Shown here piece after piece: positions 42,264-49,168 of a DNA stretch of 64,000 bases. Source of the stretch: Halegenticoccus soli. Lineage in GTDB: Archaea; Halobacteriota; Halobacteria; Halobacteriales; Haloferacaceae. The position numbers and the translations under genes are program-made. The stretch lies in contig NZ_PEND01000002.1 of assembly GCF_002844195.1 (NCBI RefSeq), forward strand, positions 620,001 through 684,000, in the 5' to 3' direction. Numbering within the stretch: the stretch's first letter is position 1; each line of letters begins with the position of its first letter. The notes beneath the pieces were generated by a model. It saw nothing but the letters and a program-made list of their open reading frames with translations. It had not been told where the DNA came from and ran no database searches.

Positions 42264-43082
42264 ATGAAAGTCGACGGCGGGACGTTCGGCGCCGCGGATT
42301 CGCCGATCGACGACGTCGGGTACCTCGCGCGGTCAGAACACCGCGCCCCGACGCTCGTCGCGCTGAGCGCTCGCCCCCGGAGTCGATCCGAACTGTGGGA
42401 ACTGACCGGGGTCTCGTCGTCGACGATCCGCCGGACCCTTCGGGAGTTCGAAAGCCGCAACTGGATCCGCAGGAACGGGTACCGGTACGAGACGACGCAG
42501 CTGGGAGCGTTCGTCGCGGACGCGATGGAGGAACTGCTCGACCGGGTCGAAACCGAGCGGAAGCTTCGGGACGTCTGGAACTGGATTCCGAGCGAGGAGA
42601 GCGGCTTCACCATCGAGATGTGTTCCGATGCGGTCGTGACGGTCGCCGAACCCGACGACCCGTACGCTCCGGTGAATCGATTCGCGTCGTTACTCCGGAA
42701 GACGAACGGGTTCCGGTTCGTCGGGTTCGACGTCGCCCTGCTCGAACCCTGCAAGGACGCGCTCCGAGAGCGGATCGTCGACGGCATGGAGACGGAGATC
42801 ATCGATCCGCCGAGCGTCGCCAGGTACATCCTCTCGACGTATCCGGAGCACTGTTCGGAGCCGCTCGAAAGCGGCAACTTGACGGTTCTGCTACACGACG
42901 GGCTGCCGCCCTACGGGATTGGGTTCTTCGACGACCGAATCGCCGTTAGCTGCATCGATCAGGACAGCGGAACCGTCCGGGCGTTGATCGACACCGACGC
43001 GCAGGCCGCCCGGGAGTGGGCGGAGTCGACGTACGAGCGGTACCGACGCGAGGCCCGGCCGCTCGAATCGGTCGTCGAGTGA
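42264..43082 (+). CDS. Winged-helix regulator with FilR1/MrpR-like sensor domain (paralogue 1)
   Basis: This 272-residue regulator has an N-terminal winged helix (SRSELWELTGVSSSTIRRTLREFESRNWI, DNA-binding) and a C-terminal domain like the DUF1724/FilR1 sensor of archaeal regulators (FTIEMCSDAVVTVAEPDDPYAPVNRF...GFDVALLEPCKDAL...LESGNLTVLLHDGLPPYGIGFFDDRIAVS). ATG 42264 lies about 32 bases after a TATA-like GCTATACG. ATG 42225 is also in frame, but 42264 matches the start of the paralogue that follows at 43180. The two proteins are alike along their whole length, so a tandem duplication is certain. The next genes, DUF1059 and OsmC, are likely targets. Confidence 0.85.
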   Translation: MKVDGGTFGAADSPIDDVGYLARSEHRAPTLVALSARPRSRSELWELTGVSSSTIRRTLREFESRNWIRRNGYRYETTQLGAFVADAMEELLDRVETERKLRDVWNWIPSEESGFTIEMCSDAVVTVAEPDDPYAPVNRFASLLRKTNGFRFVGFDVALLEPCKDALRERIVDGMETEIIDPPSVARYILSTYPEHCSEPLESGNLTVLLHDGLPPYGIGFFDDRIAVSCIDQDSGTVRALIDTDAQAAREWAESTYERYRREARPLESVVE

Positions 43083-43179
43083 CTGCACGAGCCCCTCCGG
43101 CGTGAGCAACCCCGCTCCGATTTCGGCGCTGACTGTCCGGCGGAGGAATAGTTATACCACCCGACCATGTACGTGAACC

Positions 43180-44004
43180 ATGCTATCGAATACCAAAGAT
43201 CCGGGTGGCACGGGATCGTCGATCGACGACGTCGCGTACCTCACGCGGGCCGATCACCGGATCCCGACGCTCATCGCGCTGACGGTACGTCCCCGGAGTC
43301 GATCCGAACTGTGGGAACTGACCGGGGTCTCGTCGTCGACGATCCGGCGAACCCTCCGGGAGTTCGAAGACCGCAACTGGATCCGCAGGGACGGCTATCA
43401 GTTCGAAGCGACGCAGCTGGGCGCGTTCGTCGCCTCCGCGCTGGCCGAGATGATCGAACGGGTCGAGACCGAGCGGCGGCTCCGCGACGTCTGGCGCTGG
43501 CTCCCCGGCGAGGAGTGCGGTTTCACGATCGAGATGTGCTCCGACGCGGTCGTGACGGTCGCCGACGCCGACGACCCGTACCGCCCGGTGAACCGATTCA
43601 CGTCCCTGTTACGGGAGACGGATCGATTTCGGTTCGCCGGATTCGACGTGGCGTTGTTCGAGCCGTGTAAGGACGAGCTCTGTCGGCGGATCGTCGACGG
43701 CATGCAGACGGAGATCATCGATCCGCCGCGCGTGGCCAGATACATCCGCTCGACCTGCCCGGAGCTGTTTTCCGAGGCCCTGGAGAGCGGCAATCTCACG
43801 GTCCGGTTGCACGACGAGTTACCGCCGTACGGGGTCGGGATCTTCGACCGCCGAGTCGCGATCAGCGGCTACGATCCCGACAGCGTAACGGTTCGCGTGC
43901 TGGTCGATACCGACGCGTCGGAGGCCCGCGAGTGGGCGGAATCTATCTACAGGTCCTACCGACGCCAGACGCCGACGATTCCCCTCGAAACGGTCGCGGA
44001 GTGA
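43180..44004 (+). CDS. Winged-helix regulator with FilR1/MrpR-like sensor domain (paralogue 2)
   Basis: This 274-residue protein is a close paralogue of the gene just upstream: the recognition helix is the same (LWELTGVSSSTIRRTLREFE), as are the CSDAVVTVA, FDVALFEPCKDEL and LHDELPPYGVGIFDRRVA stretches. Differences cluster in the N terminus and the effector part, so the two may bind the same DNA but sense different signals. ATG 43180 lies about 28 bases after the TATA GTTATACC (43151-43158), giving a leaderless mRNA of its own. The downstream gap (44005-44139) is non-coding before a regulatory block at 44140. Confidence 0.85.
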   Translation: MLSNTKDPGGTGSSIDDVAYLTRADHRIPTLIALTVRPRSRSELWELTGVSSSTIRRTLREFEDRNWIRRDGYQFEATQLGAFVASALAEMIERVETERRLRDVWRWLPGEECGFTIEMCSDAVVTVADADDPYRPVNRFTSLLRETDRFRFAGFDVALFEPCKDELCRRIVDGMQTEIIDPPRVARYIRSTCPELFSEALESGNLTVRLHDELPPYGVGIFDRRVAISGYDPDSVTVRVLVDTDASEAREWAESIYRSYRRQTPTIPLETVAE

Positions 44005-44139
44005 CGCTCCGGGCGCCGCGGGCGGGATCGAGGACGTCGCGTCGGCTGTTCTTACGTCGCGGCACCCGCCTCGGTGAGCGCCGGCGACTCGCTCGGGTGC
44101 AGAGGCGAATCGGCATCGCGGTCGGCTCCCCGCCTTCGA

Positions 44140-44221
44140 CCGGTGACTCCCTTCCATCGGTTGCACGCCGGTCAGCGGCTGCCGCGACGCCACCAGATAG
44201 CTACCTGTCTCTCGGGCTCGT
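44140..44221 (+). promoter_or_regulatory. Regulatory block, copy A (upstream of DUF1059 gene)
   Basis: This 82-base block matches copy B (44579-44660) at equal spacing: CCGGTGAC at 44140, CTTCCATCGG at 44151, TGCAC at 44162, AGATAGCTACCT at 44195, and CTCGNGCTCGT at 44211-44221. By hand alignment roughly three quarters of positions agree. Nothing in it codes for protein. It sits 31-112 bases before the DUF1059 ATG and probably includes promoter and regulator sites. Confidence 0.75.
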
Positions 44222-44251
44222 ACCGTCCCTCGCGGAGGGTGACCCCCACCG

Positions 44252-44425
44252 ATGACAAAAGCACACAAACTCGACTGTGAGGCGGCAGCGGCCGACTGCC
44301 GGTTCATCATCCAGTCGGAAAACGAGGCGGAAGCGATCGAACTGGCCAAGAAACACATGAGAGACGTCCACGGTCGGGAGTACACGGACGAGGAACTGCA
44401 GGAGAACCACCTGCAGGTCGTGTGA
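44252..44425 (+). CDS. DUF1059-family small protein
   Basis: This 57-residue protein (MTKAHKLDCEAAAADCRFIIQ...EAIELAKKHMRDVHG...) matches the DUF1059 family, small alpha/beta proteins with CxxxxxxC-type cysteines (here C9 and C16) and a closing helix with HM..VHG. The function of the family is unknown; many members accompany redox or stress genes. ATG 44252 is 31 bases after the duplicated regulatory block A. The OsmC-methyltransferase operon downstream carries the same block, so the two are probably co-regulated. Confidence 0.82.
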   Translation: MTKAHKLDCEAAAADCRFIIQSENEAEAIELAKKHMRDVHGREYTDEELQENHLQVV

Positions 44426-44578
44426 CGATACCCGACCCCGACCTCCGCATTTTCCCGCTCCGCCTTCCCCTCGGAGCGCCGCGTTTTCGGGCGACCCGCC
44501 GGTCGCGGGGGCGCACGGCGTTCCGACTGCGGCGGGCGTTCACCACGGCGGCCACTCACCGGGAGGTACCGCCTCCAG

Positions 44579-44660
44579 CCGGTGACCATCTTCCATCGGC
44601 TGCACGGCGGGTAGTCGCCGCCGAAATCTCACGAGATAGCTACCTAACCCTCGCGCTCGT
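44579..44660 (+). promoter_or_regulatory. Regulatory block, copy B (upstream of OsmC operon)
   Basis: Second copy of the block at 44140-44221, with each conserved element at the same distance from the first (CCGGTGAC 44579, CTTCCATCGG 44590, AGATAGCTACCT 44634, CTCGNGCTCGT 44650-44660). It lies 32-113 bases before the OsmC ATG. Conservation of spacing and of AGATAGCTACCT without any coding role points to selection on DNA or RNA sequence. Confidence 0.75.
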
Positions 44661-44691
44661 CTCCACTCCCGCCGGGAGGCGAAACGAAACC

Positions 44692-45297
44692 ATGACAGAC
44701 GACCAGCAGATCAGACACGGCGTAAACGTCGACAAGCTCGAAGGGTTCGCCGAATACGCGGCCGAAAACCCCGACGAGGTGCAGCTCGGCCTCGGGGCCC
44801 GATCTACCTACGAGGGGACCTGCGCTCACAGCCTGGCGAAGATCGACTCGTACACGCTCGGCGGCGAGACGATCGCGCGCGAGACGCGCGAGTACACGAT
44901 CCCGTACGGGGGGTGGAAGGAAGTGTTGGACGCGGGCGGGTGGGTCGGCGGAACCGACCGGATGGAGCCGATAGAGGTCGCGCTCTCCGCGCTCGCCTCA
45001 TGCATCAACGTCGGCATCACCATCAACGCCGTCGCGAACGGCGTCGAGATCGAGCGTCTCCAGACGCGCGTCCGGACCGATTTCGACCCCGGCGTCCTGT
45101 TCAGCCTCGCGGACCTCGACGAGGCCGACGCCGTCTTCGAGAACCTGACTGCCGAAATCGAGGTCGCGGGCGCGGACCTCGACGAGGATCAGATAGACGA
45201 GTGGGCGCGTCGAGCGCCCGTTTACACGCTCGTCTCGCTCGCCCAGGACGTCCAGCTGACCGTCAACACCCCGGCCGAGGTACCGGTCGACGACTGA
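44692..45297 (+). CDS. OsmC-family protein lacking the second catalytic cysteine
   Basis: This 201-residue protein has the OsmC fold: LGLGARSTYEGTC, then EPIEVALSALASCINVGITINA with C104 at the peroxidatic position. In OsmC/Ohr peroxidases a second cysteine (A..CPV) resolves the intermediate; here the stretch is WARRAPVYTLVSLA, with A175 in its place. A classical thiol peroxidase cycle is therefore unlikely unless another thiol serves. GGGAGG lies 10 bases before ATG 44692. It is the first gene of an operon with a methyltransferase (14 bases after) and a membrane protein, behind regulatory block B. Confidence 0.85.
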   Translation: MTDDQQIRHGVNVDKLEGFAEYAAENPDEVQLGLGARSTYEGTCAHSLAKIDSYTLGGETIARETREYTIPYGGWKEVLDAGGWVGGTDRMEPIEVALSALASCINVGITINAVANGVEIERLQTRVRTDFDPGVLFSLADLDEADAVFENLTAEIEVAGADLDEDQIDEWARRAPVYTLVSLAQDVQLTVNTPAEVPVDD

Positions 45298-45311
45298 GAG
45301 GGTGAGAACGG

Positions 45312-46079
45312 ATGGCGAACACACTGGACGTCGAAAAACTCGAGCGGGCGGTCAAGAACGTCTACCGGGACGTCGCGGAGGCGCCGACCGGAGAGTACCA
45401 CTTCGAGATGGGTCGTCCGCTGGCCGAGCGACTCGGCTATCCGGCGGACGACCTCGACCGGATCCCCGCGGAAGCCCTCGAATCCTTCGCGGGCGTGGGG
45501 TACCACTTCGACCTCGCCGACATCGGGGAAGGAGACGACGTGCTCGACCTCGGCAGCGGGTCGGGGACGGACGCGTTCGTCGCGGCGCTCCGCGTCGGCG
45601 AGTCGGGCAGCGTCACGGGGTTGGACATGACCGACGAGCAGCTCGAGAAGGCGCGGGGGTTGCGAGACGAGGCGGGAATGGACGCCGTCTCGTTCGAGGC
45701 GGGGTACATCGAGGAGCTGCCGTTCGAGGACGGGACGTTCGACGTCGTGATCTCGAACGGAGTCATCAACCTCTCGCCGGAGAAAACGCGGGTGTTCGAG
45801 GAAGCGAATCGCGTTCTCGCCTCGGGGGGCCGGCTCGCCGTCTCCGACATCATCAGCGAGAAACAGATGCCGGAGAGCATCAAGACCGACGCGGATCTCT
45901 GGGCGGCCTGTATCGGCGGGGCCGAACAGATCGACCGCTATACGACCCTCATCGAAGCGGCCGGATTCGAGGTGACGGACGTTCGGGAAAACACCACGTA
46001 CGAGTTCATCTCCGATCAGGCAGCGAACGCGTGTCAGAAGTACGGCGTGAAGAGCGTCTCTCTCAGCGCACACAAGTGA
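45312..46079 (+). CDS. SAM-dependent methyltransferase, arsenite methyltransferase-like but lacking two Cys
   Basis: This 255-residue enzyme has the class I SAM fold: VLDLGSGSG (77-85), SVTGLDMTDEQL and VVISNGVINLSPEK. The sequence resembles ArsM arsenite methyltransferases, in which three cysteines bind arsenic. Here the first position is GVGYH (residues 61-65) instead of GCGNP, the second is SNG at 150 instead of SNC, and only C200 (AACIGGA) remains. Arsenic is therefore probably not the substrate. It lies between the OsmC gene and a four-helix membrane protein gene in one operon. The substrate is unknown; a thiol, selenol or lipid is possible. Confidence 0.83.
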   Translation: MANTLDVEKLERAVKNVYRDVAEAPTGEYHFEMGRPLAERLGYPADDLDRIPAEALESFAGVGYHFDLADIGEGDDVLDLGSGSGTDAFVAALRVGESGSVTGLDMTDEQLEKARGLRDEAGMDAVSFEAGYIEELPFEDGTFDVVISNGVINLSPEKTRVFEEANRVLASGGRLAVSDIISEKQMPESIKTDADLWAACIGGAEQIDRYTTLIEAAGFEVTDVRENTTYEFISDQAANACQKYGVKSVSLSAHK

Positions 46080-46081
46080 TC

Positions 46082-46579
46082 ATGGAAGTAACAGAACAGG
46101 CGGTAGCGGGCGAACGGGAAGAACAGGTCGAGCTCAACGGAAAGCTCCGGAGCGGGTCCCTGCTGATGGCGCTCGCGGGCGTCGGATTCATCGGCTACGG
46201 AATCGTGTTCCTCGTCCTGAATTTCGTGGGCAGCGGATTCGAACTGGGAGTCGCCCACCTCGACGGAATGACCCCGGCGGATCTGAACCCGACCGTGGCG
46301 TTTTACATCAGCCACCTCCACGTCGCCACGGCGGCGTTCATCATCTCCACGGGGATCGCGGTCACCGCGCTCTCCTGGTACGGGGTCCGCCAGCGGCTGC
46401 GGTGGGCGTGGGCCACCGCCGTCGTCGCGGCCGTCGTCGGGCTGGCGCTCGCCCTGCCGATGCACTGGGTCGGCGGGTTCTCCCACGACTGGGTGACGCA
46501 CCTCGGTCCGATCTACCTTGCCGTGGTGGTGTTCGTCGTCGGGGTCGCGCTGGCCTACCAGGGAATGCGAACCGAGTGA
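46082..46579 (+). CDS. Four-helix membrane protein of the OsmC operon
   Basis: This 165-residue protein has four clear helices (about 27-50, 77-100, 107-127 and 140-160) with a loop FELGVAHLDGMTPADLNP between the first two, and histidines in SHLHVATAAF, MHWVGGFSHDWVTH that could bind a metal or heme. ATG 46082 starts two bases after the methyltransferase stop, so expression is coupled. I do not recognise a named family. Working with a methyltransferase and an OsmC protein, it may transport or oxidise the same compound. Confidence 0.7.
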   Translation: MEVTEQAVAGEREEQVELNGKLRSGSLLMALAGVGFIGYGIVFLVLNFVGSGFELGVAHLDGMTPADLNPTVAFYISHLHVATAAFIISTGIAVTALSWYGVRQRLRWAWATAVVAAVVGLALALPMHWVGGFSHDWVTHLGPIYLAVVVFVVGVALAYQGMRTE

Positions 46580-46654
46580 CGCCGTCCGCGCGATGGCCGC
46601 GGCGTTCCCCGACGAATCCGTTTTACGGTCGCAACGACTCCGTTCGATCAATCC

Positions 46655-46706
46655 CACCGACCTCGGTGACGTGAACGCGACGCTCAGAGAGCGGCGGGAC
46701 GAGTAG
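46655..46706 (+). pseudogene. Decayed second copy of the gatB 3' end
   Basis: The sequence ACCGACCTCGGTGACGTGAA... encodes TDLGDVNATLRERRDE then TAG, against ADPGDVNAMLRERLDE and TAG at the end of the real gatB. From GACGTGAACGCG to the stop (46668-46706 against 42075-42113), 35 of 39 bases agree by hand count, and similarity continues past the stop into a CC...GGAC-TTTTTCG-TTCCC stretch. Nothing upstream restores a GatB frame. It is therefore a remnant or a displaced gene end. Confidence 0.7.
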
Positions 46707-46749
46707 CCACCGGGACAGTTTTTCGTGTTCCCACCGAAGTGGGAACCGT

Positions 46750-47025
46750 ATGCGCGCGGACGGAACTGAGCGTCACATCGACGAGAAGGGTCGCGTCACC
46801 ATTCCGAAATCGGTCCGCGACCGGCTGAACCTGCGGCCGGGCGAACGCGTCGAGGTGTCCGTCGAGGACGGCCGCATCGTCGTCAAGCCGCGAATCTCCC
46901 GTGACTCGTTCGTCGACGCGATGCGCGGCTGTATCACCGAATCGACGCGTCGGCCCGACGCGGCCGAACTCTCCCCGGCCGACCTGAAGGCGGATTGGAC
47001 GGGCGACCTCCCGACGGGTCGCTGA
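46750..47025 (+). CDS. AbrB/SpoVT-family antitoxin (VapB-like)
   Basis: This 91-residue DNA-binding protein has a swapped-hairpin AbrB domain at its start (RHIDEKGRVTIPKSVRDRLNLRPGERVEVSVEDGRIVVKP) and a C-terminal arm (ELSPADLKADWTGDL) that would wrap round and block the toxin. It lies 3 bases before a PIN-domain gene, in the usual antitoxin-toxin order. Such antitoxins repress their own promoter; a short inverted repeat (TTCCCACC..AAGTGGGAA, 46729-46745) just before the ATG may be the operator. Confidence 0.88.
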   Translation: MRADGTERHIDEKGRVTIPKSVRDRLNLRPGERVEVSVEDGRIVVKPRISRDSFVDAMRGCITESTRRPDAAELSPADLKADWTGDLPTGR

Positions 47026-47028
47026 CGA

Positions 47029-47469
47029 ATGTACTGTCTCGACGCGAACATCTGGGTGTACTACTTCGACGCGGAGCGCTCCGAACACGAGGCGATCTCC
47101 GAGCCCGTCACCCGCCTGCTCTCCGCGGAGCCGCTTTTCACGACGACGGTGCTTCAGATGGAAGTGGTCCACTACCTGAACAACCAGCTGGCCGAGAGCG
47201 CCGACGCCGTCGAGCGCTTTCTGAACCTCGAAAACACGACGGTCGCGGCGCTCTCGCCCGAGGACGTTCGCGCCGCCGCGACCCTGCTCGACGCGTACCC
47301 GAACCTCGGAATCGACGGACGGGACGCTTCAGTCGTGGCTGCGATGGAACGGACCGACGTTTCGACGCTCTGGACGCACGACACCGGACTGAAACGGTTC
47401 GGGAGGCGACTCGACTGGCTGACGGCTCCCGATCCGGTCGAATCTCGTTCGACTCCGTCGTCCGAGTGA
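47029..47469 (+). CDS. PIN-domain RNase toxin (VapC-like)
   Basis: This 146-residue protein is a PIN-domain ribonuclease: CLDANIWVYYFD (first acidic residue D5), FTTTVLQMEVVHYLNN (E after the second strand), IDGRDASVVAAMERTDVSTLWTHDTGLKRF (later acidic residues). VapC toxins cut tRNA or rRNA when released from the antitoxin. ATG 47029 is 3 bases after the AbrB stop, so they form one TA operon. The catalytic acids appear intact, so it is probably active. Confidence 0.87.
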   Translation: MYCLDANIWVYYFDAERSEHEAISEPVTRLLSAEPLFTTTVLQMEVVHYLNNQLAESADAVERFLNLENTTVAALSPEDVRAAATLLDAYPNLGIDGRDASVVAAMERTDVSTLWTHDTGLKRFGRRLDWLTAPDPVESRSTPSSE

Positions 47470-47499
47470 GCGGCACCAACGTATCCGTCGACGACCGCA

Positions 47500-48942
47500 T
47501 TAATCGGTCTCGACGACCCCGGCCGCCCCCGTCGGTTCGCGGTCGATGACGCCCTCGCGCCACCTCCCGCGCTTGAACCACAGGACGGCCACGACGAACG
47601 ACGCGGTCGCGCCGACGGAAAAGGCCCACCAGAGCCCGTTCACGCCCCAGTCGAGCGCAGACGCGGTCGCGCCGCCCGGCAGCGTCACGCTCCACGCGAA
47701 CGCCAGCGCGAGCGCCGTCGGGACGCGGAAGACCCACCGCGAGAGAAACGACAGCGCCATCGCCACCTTCGTCCGCCCCGCGCCGCGGAACGCGCCCTGG
47801 ATGACCATCGTGCCGCCGAAGAACGCCCAGAACGGGGCGATGATCCGGAGGAAGACGACGCCCTCGTCGACGACGGCGGCGTCGTTCACGAACGCGCGCA
47901 TCGCGACGGCGGGGAACGCGACGACGAGCGCCGCCGCGGCGAACAGGAGCCCCATCGTCCCGACGGTCGCCTTCCACGTCACCTCCGCGGCGCGGTCCGG
48001 GGTCTCCGCGCCGAGGTTCTGGCCGACGCCCGTCGCCGTCGCCTGCCCGACCGCCCCGGCGACGGTCCAGGAGACCGACATGAGCCGCACGCCGATGCCG
48101 TAGGCGGCGATGGCTGCGACGGAGAACTGCGCGACGAGGGCGGCCATCGCGACGGCGGCGAAGCTCCGCGCCCAGCCGTCGATCGTCGCCGGGTAGCCGA
48201 CCGCGACGAGTTTGCGGAGCGTCGGGCGGTCGGGGCGCAGGTCGCCGACGCGGAGTCGAACCCCCCAGTCGCCGCGCAGGAGGACGTAGACGCCCGCGGC
48301 GGCCGCCAGCCCGCGGGCGACGAACGTCGCGACCGCGGCCCCGCGGGTCCCCCACGCCGGAAACGGCCCCGGACCGAGGATGAAAAGCGGATCGAGCACG
48401 ACGTTCAGCCCCGCGGAGAGCACCATCAGCCACATCGCGGTCTTCGTGTCGCCCGCGCCCTGCAGGGCGGCGCGGAACGCGAAGAACAGGAACGTGAAGG
48501 GGAGCGCGAGGAAGATGACCTCGATGTACGCCAGCGCCTCGACGAACACCCGCCCGGAGAGCCCCATCGCGCCGAGCAGGGGACGGCGGACCGCGAGACC
48601 GAGCGCCGCGAGCGTCACCGCGACGGCGACGGTGAGGAACGCCGTCTGCGCGACGACGTTGTCCGCCTCCCGATCCTCGCCCGCGCCGACGTACTGGGAG
48701 ACGAGCGCGATCGTCGCCGCCGTGATGCCCATCGCCGTGGAGACGAACATCCACGACAGGGGGAACATGAGCGAGACGGCCGCGACCGCCTCGGGGCTCA
48801 CGCGACCGACCCAGAACATGTCCGCGAGGTTGTAGAACGTCTGCAGGAGGTTGCCGGCGACGAGCGGCCACGCTAGCGCGGCGAGCTTCGGCGTCACCGC
48901 TCCGGTGGTCATGTCGACGCGACTGCCCTCTCGTCCGGACAC
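47500..48942 (-). CDS. MATE-family exporter (second copy type)
   Basis: This membrane protein of about 480 residues has twelve helices with MATE features in both halves: LAWPLVAGNLLQTFYNLADMFWVG, SQYVGAGEDREADNV, ALQGAGDTKTAMWLM, GVGQNLGAETPDRAAEV and GAFRGAGRTKVAMAL. The start is uncertain: GTG 48942 (used) gives MSGREGSRVDMTTGAV..., ATG 48912 would start at MTTGAV, and GTG 48990 is less likely. It uses an ion gradient for export; the substrate is unknown. It converges with the PIN toxin gene. Confidence 0.9.
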   Translation of the reverse strand: MSGREGSRVDMTTGAVTPKLAALAWPLVAGNLLQTFYNLADMFWVGRVSPEAVAAVSLMFPLSWMFVSTAMGITAATIALVSQYVGAGEDREADNVVAQTAFLTVAVAVTLAALGLAVRRPLLGAMGLSGRVFVEALAYIEVIFLALPFTFLFFAFRAALQGAGDTKTAMWLMVLSAGLNVVLDPLFILGPGPFPAWGTRGAAVATFVARGLAAAAGVYVLLRGDWGVRLRVGDLRPDRPTLRKLVAVGYPATIDGWARSFAAVAMAALVAQFSVAAIAAYGIGVRLMSVSWTVAGAVGQATATGVGQNLGAETPDRAAEVTWKATVGTMGLLFAAAALVVAFPAVAMRAFVNDAAVVDEGVVFLRIIAPFWAFFGGTMVIQGAFRGAGRTKVAMALSFLSRWVFRVPTALALAFAWSVTLPGGATASALDWGVNGLWWAFSVGATASFVVAVLWFKRGRWREGVIDREPTGAAGVVETD

Positions 48943-49168
48943 GCCGTTGGTCACGGGAGGCCGACAAAAAAGGACGCACCTTCCGGCCACGGCGACCGGT
49001 TCCGCCCGGGGTGTGCCGGCGTTCTATCCCGTGCGTCGACGGTTGCGCGGTTCGCGCGGTTCGCTCTCGTCCTCCTCGCGCGTACGAGCGCGCACGACCG
49101 CCTCTGCTTGCGATTTTCCGCGGCGCGCCGCGAAAGATTTAGGCCGCCGCTTTTCCTACCCGCCCTCA

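Noticed and set aside
45312-46079. Calling the methyltransferase ArsM and the locus an arsenic-resistance operon
   Set aside because: Two of the three arsenic-binding cysteines are absent and there is no arsenite pump, ArsR or arsenate reductase nearby.
42114-46706. Integrase, transposase or tRNA end inside the gatB-bounded segment
   Set aside because: I looked for a tyrosine or serine recombinase and for tRNA-like ends in this segment and saw none, so I do not call it an integrated element outright, only a candidate.
32209-48942. The two MATE genes as a recent duplication bounding a mobile segment
   Set aside because: Their protein sequences differ throughout and the DNA is not alike, so they are old, separate family members.
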